From: Cheiracanthium punctorium
Taxonomy: Eukaryota > Arthropoda > Arachnida > Araneae > Cheiracanthiidae
Assembly: GCA_038373885.1 (NCBI GenBank)
Contig: JAWZYV010012244.1
Location: 248,001-312,000, forward strand
Reading direction: 5' to 3'
DNA length: 64,000 nt
In this document: one piece after another, positions 56,817 to 64,000 of the stretch
Position numbering within the stretch: the first letter of the stretch is position 1
Layout: every line of letters begins with the position of its first letter
Translations under genes and position numbers: made by a program
The notes under the pieces: model-generated
Seen by the model: the letters and a program-made list of their open reading frames with translations, nothing else
What the model was told of the DNA's origin: nothing
Databases searched by the model: none

Positions 56817-57989
56817 TCAGATAATTAGCATTTCTTCATTCTGAACTGAAATGTGAATCTGTACTGAATGTCTGAACTGAAAATCATCGCAAAATGCGCA
56901 AGTTTCGTTTTTAACTCCTGAATAATTATACAAATCTGTAGCTGAAGGAAAATTTCTTTCTTGTCTGGACGGTATCAAATGGTTATTGTCAAAGGAACGA
57001 ATTTTATTAGACCTATCTTCATGTGATTTTCCGAAATGTCTCGCTTTATTATTTTTATACTGTGTTTCATCCGAAAGATCAGCCCGTTCACGAGACTCAA
57101 CTTCTAACTTCAGAAATTCTAACAAGTCGGTTATTTTATTTTTATCCGAGCTATTATTTCGAGTAAACAATAAAACTACGTCATTCGAAAGAGCTTTAAT
57201 TAAAATAGGAAACAAAAGTGTTCCATGGCTATCGGGCTCAACGCCAAGGCTTCTCAAAGAATTAATTTGCAAATCACATGTATCGTAACTTTCCTCAGCG
57301 AAACCACATCTTTGGAATTTCGACATTGGCGCCATATGGAGGAGCGCAGACATGTGTCTATCTATGATCAAGTCTTTTCGACCGAACCGCGATTCCAATA
57401 TTTTGATTGCCGTACTGTAATTTTCATCGCTGGTTACTAATCCTGAAATTGCCCTCTCGGCTTCTTTCGTCAAGTAGGATTTCAAATACGAAAACTTTTC
57501 CACATTTGATAAAGAACTGTTTTCATGGATCGAAATTTTAAATCGTGACCAAAAATCAGTCCATTTGCAAATATCCCCGTCAAAAGTTTCAATCGTCAAA
57601 TGCGGTAACTTAATATTACACTTTACTATATTACTTTCAATAACAGAGTTTATCTCAGAAGAATTCACATTTGTTTCAATAACATTAGACTGTACAGTAC
57701 TTGTAGTTAGTTTCGTTTTAACTCTATTCAATTTATTTCTACAAAGTAGTATGCTTTCGTCATACTTTTCAACGGAAGTGAGCTCTTTCTCCAAATCTGC
57801 CGTTTTTATGAGTTCAAATATTTCAGAATTTAATTCCTTTAAACATTTTTCTTTCTCTTTCAATAAATCAATAGAATCAACAATTTCATCCAAATTTAAG
57901 TTTGTATCAATTAACATAGCTTCCACTTTATTAATTAGTTTAGTGACAGAACTTCTTGTTATTGCTCTAGCAGCTGAGTATTTTTCCAT
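56817..57989 (-). CDS. gag: BEL/Pao gag (DUF1759) part
   Basis: ATG at 57,989, about 237 bases inside the 5' LTR; 390 codons. Residues ~35-95 are charged and heptad-like (coiled coil likely). Residues ~127-290 match the DUF1759 gag-like domain (LPHLTIETFDGD, WTDFWSRF, KFSYLKSYL, ILESRFGR). A CAFC near the end begins a zinc-knuckle region, but the frame then runs to TGA at 56,817. The pol frame that follows is offset by one. A 12-base direct repeat with a 31-base period at 56,840-56,882 is a likely cause, since 31 leaves a remainder of one. Gag packages the element RNA in cytoplasmic particles. Confidence 0.85.
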   Translation of the reverse strand: MEKYSAARAITRSSVTKLINKVEAMLIDTNLNLDEIVDSIDLLKEKEKCLKELNSEIFELIKTADLEKELTSVEKYDESILLCRNKLNRVKTKLTTSTVQSNVIETNVNSSEINSVIESNIVKCNIKLPHLTIETFDGDICKWTDFWSRFKISIHENSSLSNVEKFSYLKSYLTKEAERAISGLVTSDENYSTAIKILESRFGRKDLIIDRHMSALLHMAPMSKFQRCGFAEESYDTCDLQINSLRSLGVEPDSHGTLLFPILIKALSNDVVLLFTRNNSSDKNKITDLLEFLKLEVESRERADLSDETQYKNNKARHFGKSHEDRSNKIRSFDNNHLIPSRQERNFPSATDLYNYSGVKNETCAFCDDFQFRHSVQIHISVQNEEMLII

Positions 57990-58207
57990 TATTATGCTTT
58001 CGGTATTACAAAATCAAAATACAAATTCACATTAAAGAACAATTTGCTGACACTTCTTTTTTCTACAAACTTAAAAGTCTCTGTCTTCAACGTTTAAATT
58101 GTTGTCTAATTTTTATTTCAAACTTTTATTTTAGTAGAGACTCTAATAAAACTTGACTTTAATGGATTTCTGATTTTCTTAAAGCTTTCCACATTAAATA
58201 TTAGGAT

Positions 58208-58224
58208 AGCGGCAGGGGATGCCA
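58208..58224 (-). promoter_or_regulatory. Primer binding site
   Basis: Two bases after the 5' LTR the coding strand reads TGGCATCCCCTGCCGC, starting with the TGG expected opposite a tRNA CCA end. The primer tRNA is not identified. Confidence 0.6.
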
Positions 58225-58226
58225 GA

Positions 58227-58539
58227 TGTTACAAATCATCAAAAATTAAAAGGTAAAATTTCGCTTACCTTTTTCTCAGATCGCCGCGGGTTCTAAAACT
58301 CTAGAGGAAAACTATTATCAAAATTAAATCGAACTCCATTTCTGTAAAACATAACACAAATATTTAATCTCTACTAACACTTATACAAAACACGAACAAC
58401 ATTTAACGACGACTCACAAGAAACTACTACATCGAAGAGAGAAAAACAGTAGGGGGGAAAAATCAGTCACATGATGGCGTGATCCATGCTGAACCGAAAC
58501 TTTCTGTGCGAGATAGGAAAGCGCCGGGGGTGCCCGACA
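58227..58539 (-). repeat. 5' LTR of the BEL/Pao element
   Basis: The upstream LTR on the coding strand, starting TGTCGGGCACCCCCGG and ending TTTGTAACA. It would hold promoter and R region; no obvious TATA box was picked out. Confidence 0.9.
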
Positions 58540-60360
58540 GGTATACTGATGCCAAAGGAGCATCGCATAGTTTGTGAAGAATTATTATTATTATGCATTT
58601 ACTTTTACGAATGTTTAAGTCAGGGGTTTGCTTTTGAAGCTGTATATACGTCCTGAGATGTGTGTAGATTCTAAAAAAGAACCTCCTTAAACTTCGAAAT
58701 CAAGTTCATAACAAGCTTACACGCCAGACTTCTTTCATACAAGCTACAGTATCGAACAAAATTTGAAGTTTGACAAATTGTCATATCGCAAAAACTCTAT
58801 AAGAGACCAAATGTCTTGCGTCCATGCAAGGCAGTATTCAGGGGAGGGGGATCGCGGGGGTTTTATCCCCCCCCCCGAAATATTTATCAATGCATTAGTA
58901 GTTTTTTTTTTTTCTTTTTGCGTCGATTCTGGAGATCAATTAAAGTTGAAACAATTTCATGCTACATATTCCTTCTTCTGAAATATTTTTCTGGTTACAG
59001 CCTTGCGGTCCATTCCTCCTTATATGGCTTTCATTCAAGAAAAAATTCTTTATGCTATTGGCAAATAGTATTGATAGAAATGTTTCGTCATAGAATGTAT
59101 AGAAATGTTTAGTTCAATTAAAATTTGTCAAAAATTTTTAATTGAACTAAATTGATTTTTTTCCAAAATTTTATTTAAATATTTTTTTTAATGTAGATTA
59201 AATCCTATGAAGATAAACTTGCGAACATAAGTCATAAAAATTCTGTCGCGTAAAACTCTATATCAAGAACGAAAATTTCTGTTGCAATTTGAAAGACATA
59301 GGATTTTTATCAGGTTCAGTTTTCGAACTGAAAAAAAATGTTTTGTTCATTCAACATTATTTTGGTTGGCTGTATTTTTTCTATGAAATGTTTTTGTTGA
59401 ATCAACAAAAGTTTGGTTGGCCCTATCTTTTTGGGAAATTTTACAAAGATCAACTAAATTTTTGTTAGTTCAGCGAAATATTTTGCAAATTTAACAAAAA
59501 TTTTGTTAAAAACTTTCAAAATTATTCGGCTGAAATAGCGCCAACCAAATTTTGTTGGCTCAACAATATTTTGTTGAATCCAACAAAACATTTTCTCCCC
59601 CCGTGAGTCAGTTTTATTAAAACCGTCAAATCAGATTCTTTATTCATTCTAAGAAATAACAAAAAAAGCCGCTCTTTTATAAAACTTATTTTATCTTTTA
59701 AAATAATGCATAGCATAGCAATAAATCAAGCCTATCCAGAAGAGAAAATTCATAACGTAGTCATCGGTAACATTTATTTTTTTTTAATCGTTCAGCAAAA
59801 CAATTTATAAGCTTATAAAATGACATCGCTTTGAAATTGTTTAGTTGCCAGTAAAATTTTTGAACATGTGTGCCCAACGTTTCCTACCTTTGATCTACAA
59901 GATTTTAAATATTTCATCTTTGCCTGTAAAACTGGTTTTCCCGCAAGTTTAAGTCTAATGCTCAGAAGGCGCTATTAGAGGCTTGCTCAGTAACTTCAGT
60001 CTTGGTCTTTACAATCAGCAATGAGCTTTTTTAAGGGTTCTCAAAGATTTTTCGTCTTCCCTAGTACTGATAATTATTTAAGAATATTTTCTTAAGAAAT
60101 AATGAACCCCCCCTCCCCGCATACACAAATGTGTTTTATTTATTTATTTATTTAAATATATTTGACTGATTTGAGGAGATACAGCGCATTAGATTTTTTT
60201 CGCAGTACAGTTTTGTACATAACTGATTAAAGTAGAAACTATATTTACAAAATAATCGTTTATTTTTGAAATCACAACACGAGGAAAAACACCATACATG
60301 TTGTGTCTATTTAAAAAAAAAAAAAAAAAGAAAGAAAAAGAAAAACTATTTAGATTGCTT
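58540..60360. other. AT-rich DNA with a fold-back MITE
   Basis: No gene recognised. G/C runs at ~58,845-58,876 resemble the hAT MITE family interiors. A fold-back block lies at 59,325-59,605. Confidence 0.4.
59325..59605. repeat. Fold-back MITE rich in TTGTTGAATCAACAA
   Basis: 'aaaatgttttgttcattcaa' and 'ttttggttggc' at the left are mirrored by 'gccaaccaaa' and 'caacaaaacattttc' at the right. Internal short palindromes of the same motif. Confidence 0.6.
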
Positions 60361-60366
60361 TAAGCC

Positions 60367-60710
60367 AGTGGTTCTCAACCTGGGTTACGCAATGCCTGAA
60401 TTTTTGCAATGAGTTGTTTAGGGGTTTGGGGAAAGAAGATGTGTAATGGGATATGTACTACGAATGTAAAAATTTTATACGGCAAATTTTATACGGCAAA
60501 ATCATTGAATGCCTTTTCCATTAACTCTATCGGTGGAAAAGCTTTTTCATCCTACATTTTCCCTAAAATTAATAATAATAAATTTTAAAAAATACAAAAA
60601 CAAGCTAAATGCTGCACGAGATATAAGACTGAAATTGGCTTCTTTCGAGTCAGTTTTCAAAAAAATGTGTGCTGAAAAGGAAAGACAGGACTCAGGTTAA
60701 TGTGCAAGTA
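60367..60710 (+). pseudogene. hAT element relic with transposase C-terminus
   Basis: CAGTGGTTCTCAACCTGGG at 60,367 is a hAT-Charlie-type terminus. Downstream, a + strand frame ending at TGA ~60,700 contains NKLNAARDIRLKLASFE and KKMCAEKERQDSG, matching the end of ZBED/SCAND3-like hAT transposases (N.L....LRLKL....P.I..L..E.Q). The N-terminal nine-tenths and the right terminus are missing. Confidence 0.6.
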
Positions 60711-63350
60711 AATGAAGAGACGAAAGTAGATGTGTTTTAACAGTTCTGCATCAATCCGCAGCCCCGCAGCCGCAGCTCGCAGCCACCGCAGCTCGCCGCA
60801 ACCCTCAGACAGTTGATTGCGCAATCCTTAGAGAGGAGATTTTTTTTCCCATTAGAGGGGAGATTTTTTTTTTTCCACAAGTGATCGATAAGGGAACTTA
60901 GAAAAATTTTCGCGGATTTAAGGGGTGTTGGGTAGATAAGATAGTAAAGGTGATAACCATTCTTTTAGCTTTAGATTTTTTTAGATAACTAGAAAGAAAG
61001 AGTTAAATTTTGGTGTATGTTAAAGATAAATGCGTTTTAGATTTTTTTTTTTTTTTTTAATCCTTAAGCTAAAATTCTGTTTAATAATGAAACCTTGAAA
61101 AATATTTTAGCGAAAACGAAATCTACTGTATGGATTTGCCCCTAAAAGTTAACTTCACGGCACGTCCATTGATTTAACAGATATTCTAAAGACATATGCT
61201 TCTTATAAGTGTAAAAATATTAAGTTTTGTCCTACAACCGGTCCTATCATGCAAATCTTTTACAGAATTGTGGAAATAATTATATTTAATGTTAGGATTA
61301 GGAGACTTTGCGAATTTTTAGACATAAATGGTATTGGCTATATCATTAAACCTTTTAAGCAAGTATTAGAATTCATGAACTTTTAAAATCGTACAGTATT
61401 GAGGATAAAAGTTAAAGTTAGGTTTTATTTAGTTGAATGTTATGTTTTATGCAAACTTTTTACAGAATAGTAAAAATAATTGCGTTTAATGTTAGGATAA
61501 GGAGACTTTGCGAATTTTTTAGTAATAATATGGTATTGGATATATCATTAAAAGTTTTATGCGGGTATTACCATTGATACATTTTAAAAATCCTGCAGTA
61601 TTGAAAATAAAATGTGGTTTTAAACTAACAGATTGGAAATCGCGGTTATGTGGTTATGCGTTTAGAACATTAGGATACAATAAGTTACAAGCGCGTAAAT
61701 AGAGTTGCAGTTTTAGATCTAACTATACCAGGCTGTAAAAGAAATAAAGTTATCGGAAAATAAGAAGGTCTTACTTACTTGAAAGCCCACCTTGCTGAAT
61801 TTTCTACTGTGTTTCTTGAATAACGCTAGCAGATCAGGAAAACAGAGTAAAAATGTAAAATATTTTACTTCTGATTCCCAAATCAGCTGGCTATTTCATA
61901 CACTTCTTTTGGCATCATACAGATTAAATTACGTTTTTTACTCACATAAGATAAAAATAGGCATACTGTTGTTAAACTAAATATATAATACCAATGAAAT
62001 AACACTTCTTGAAATATTTAACGGTTTAGATGTGAGTTTTTCTTGTAACAAAGGATAAATTTTAGGGATTAAGAGGACATTTTGAACTTTTATCTACATA
62101 ACAATTGTATGATATTATAGTTAAAAAGTAATAATCTAACAATTCAATAATAGGAATGCCTATATTTTAGGTACCAAAGTAGCATTTACCCAGATACGTA
62201 TGCGTTTTGCGGTATAAGAATTCACTTAAAGTACAATAGAGCAGTATGTTTCTCAAAATAAAATTTATATCTACAAAAAGTACATTATCTTAACCACTAT
62301 AACCTTAATGTTTCAGAAAACGTATAGTGAAATCCAATCTTAACAAATGTTTCATTCTATTGATAGTTATTAAAAACATTTTACATGAAAATAGAATATC
62401 TAAGCAAATGAAAAATTGGTTTTGCATGGAAAAGTTAACAAGCGTTATGAAAACTTGTGTGTGTGTATGCGTGTGTGCATGTGTGCGTGTGTGTGTGCAT
62501 GTATGTATCTATGTATGTATGCATGTGTGTATTCTAAAGCGATACATAAACTGAATCGCGCATATCAGTAAAATGTTAAAACAGGAAATTCATTCTTGTA
62601 AAGTATGAAAGTTCCTAATTTTAGAAAATCAAGTTTCATAGAACGTTAGTAATATACATTTAACTTAGAAAAAAAATATTATTTTGATGCAAACAGTGTT
62701 ATCGGATCTTGTTGCTATATATTTTTAGGTTTTATAAGGTATGTGCGCAACGATTATACCACAAACGTACTTTTACTAACTAATGAGTAACTTTTTTCTA
62801 AATCGTGTATTAACAAAGTACATAACATATTAAAAGTAACAAATAAATTTTACAAGTTTTACTAAACAAAATACTAAAAGGAATAACTAATGTACACACA
62901 TCAGCTCAGGCACAACTCTGAAAACTTCGAATGAATAAAGTGGACTGTATATTAAAAATACTCTTTATTTTAATCTGGATTTAACAATTTTTGCTGCAGC
63001 GTGTGTATATCTCTTAACGCCACAGCACAAATTTGCCTCTCAAGGCATCTCGTCAAAAAAAAAAAAAAAAAAAAAAAAAAAACAGAACGTTAAGTTTACA
63101 TGGTGGCGGATTTTCATGTGAAGGGAAATAGAATGAAATAAAGTTAGGATTGTGCTTGTCACTTTTAATGAAGGATACAGGGGCGGTATTAAGCGCTCTC
63201 ACAAAAGGACTTTGTAGTAAGCAAAATAACATTTCGCTTTATTGCAGCAGATTTCGTTTTTTTTTTTTTTTACCTTGTTTTTCGTTTAAGGGGAATGATT
63301 TTATTTTCTTTCGTAATTCAGAGAAATACAAAATAGGGCCTAAAGCAGTG
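60711..63350. other. AT-rich DNA, nothing recognised
   Basis: Contains a 'ccgcagc' cluster at ~60,755-60,805, a diverged direct repeat around 61,230-61,340 and 61,430-61,560 ('atgcaaatcttttacagaat', 'aggagactttgcgaattttt'), and a (TG)n tract at ~62,456-62,530. No gene signal. Confidence 0.45.
62456..62530. repeat. Imperfect (TG)n / (TATG)n microsatellite
   Basis: Alternating TG units with GC and TATG interruptions. Confidence 0.9.
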
Positions 63351-63372
63351 GCGTAGTTAGTGTTATTGACAG

Positions 63373-63500
63373 TGGCGTAGCCAGGATTTTATTTCGGGGT
63401 GGGCTGGGTATCAAATTTAAAGATAAAGTTCAATTGTAAGCTAAGTAAAGGGTCCCATTTTTTTTGGGGGGGGGCAGCAGCCCCTCAGTAGGACTGGGCC
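63373..63500. mobile_element. hAT-type MITE fragment
   Basis: Two successive left-end phrases, CAGTGGCGTAGTTAG and CAGTGGCGTAGCCAGG (63,355 and 63,373), and a G-run; the right end is not found. Confidence 0.45.
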
Positions 63501-63603
63501 AAAAATCGACATATCGGTTTTATTTCAACATCAAATATCCGATATTCCCATTTTCATTTCAGTGAAATCTCGAATTCGATAAAGGGCAAAAATACAGGCC
63601 GGC

Positions 63604-63773
63604 CAGGGGCGTAGCCAGAATTTTATTATGGGGGGGGGTTATGACTACTGCAACTCATATATATGTATACGTGTGTATGATAATGTAGTGAAGAATATAC
63701 ATTTTGTATGGCAAAAAATTCCTCATGGGGGGTTATGACCCCCCTAACCCCCCCCCCCTTGGCTACGCCTCTG
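63604..63773. mobile_element. hAT-type MITE, TSD AGGCCGGC
   Basis: CAGGGGCGTAGCCAGAATTT at the left, CCTTGGCTACGCCTCTG at the right, flanked by the perfect 8-bp duplication AGGCCGGC (63,596-63,603 and 63,774-63,781). 170 bp, non-coding. Confidence 0.88.
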
Positions 63774-64000
63774 AGGCCGGCGATAAGAAAATCCTGAGAT
63801 CAATACCAGCTTGTGATGCTTTTGCTACTGCTTTCTCTCGGAAAGCTTCTTCTTCTCTCATCGCAGAAAAAACAGCTCCATGGTTTATTAGTCTAATTAC
63901 CATAATTAATTAACGTATATCTCGGAACCTATCCACCGGAGCGCGTTTTTATTGATTCCTGACCCCCCCTAGACTCAACACCCCACCGATACTTAAAATT

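Larger units (their letters stand above)
52299..58539 (-). mobile_element. BEL/Pao LTR retrotransposon, 6,241 bp
   Basis: Two 313-bp LTRs with TG...CA ends and a perfect 5-bp duplication GGTAT (52,294-52,298 and 58,540-58,544) bound a - strand gag-pol. Domain order is gag (DUF1759), zinc knuckles, DSG protease-like region, reverse transcriptase, RNase H, integrase, C-terminal integrase-linked domain; this is BEL/Pao. I count about five LTR differences (~98% identity), so insertion is fairly recent. Lesions: a frameshift near 56,840-56,882, one in an A-run at ~54,235, a stop at 53,491-53,493, and a TA-repeat frameshift at ~52,889-52,897. No env gene seen. It cannot make a full polyprotein as sequenced. 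Confidence 0.93.

Noticed and set aside
52867..58035. Several + strand frames within the BEL/Pao element
   Set aside because: Antisense shadows of gag and pol.

Overview
This is nuclear DNA of a eukaryote, almost certainly an arthropod. It is AT-rich, full of homopolymers and microsatellites, has no operons, and is dominated by transposable elements. A BEL/Pao LTR retrotransposon, non-autonomous Helitrons (A|TC...CTAG|T), a DUF6570-type Helitron protein domain, tRNA-derived SINEs and many hAT/pogo-type MITEs are the usual mix of arthropod, especially chelicerate (spider-like), genomes. The chelicerate guess is inference only.

Layout. 1-5,990 is AT-rich. It holds the only candidate host gene seen: three possible 3' exons on the + strand (932-983, 1714-1795, 4753-4805) that share one open reading phase and are followed by ATTAAA. 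6,031-8,964 is a head-to-tail pair of a short element. Each copy carries an intact ~262-codon gene joining a Tc1-like helix-turn-helix to a truncated Helitron DUF6570 domain. 10.3-11.5 kb is a diverged AT-rich repeat that recurs at 1-510. 11.7-11.95 kb is a regularly spaced CACTC array. 13.1-16.35 kb is Helitron-type sequence with nested hAT and pogo-like MITEs. 16.7-19.1 kb is a ~160-bp tandem repeat split by a 1.3-kb pogo-like MITE. 20.0-20.5 kb holds hAT MITEs, one inserted in a fold-back palindrome. 20.9-26.0 kb is a Helitron end interrupted by a 4,725-bp element with ~513-bp terminal inverted repeats. 26.0-27.6 kb is another Helitron. 28-38 kb holds tRNA-derived SINEs, a tightly linked tRNA-Glu/tRNA-Gln pair and MITEs. 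39.2-41.25 kb is a Helitron with recognisable ends, followed by a TIR element carrying a probable solo LTR. 45.15-51.02 kb is a dead hAT transposon into which Helitrons inserted; these show three 5' ends, one 3' end and an apparently exact 1,050-bp tandem duplication. 52.3-58.54 kb is a nearly complete BEL/Pao element on the - strand with two 313-bp LTRs and a perfect 5-bp target duplication. Its gag-pol is broken by three frameshifts and one stop codon. 58.5-64 kb is AT-rich DNA with MITEs and a hAT transposase relic.

Only the retrotransposon genes, the two HTH-DUF6570 genes and the tRNAs are strong gene calls. The retrotransposon and the hAT relics look unable to make full proteins. The HTH-DUF6570 pair keeps open frames. 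Most other open frames are chance frames in AT-rich repeats and are omitted.
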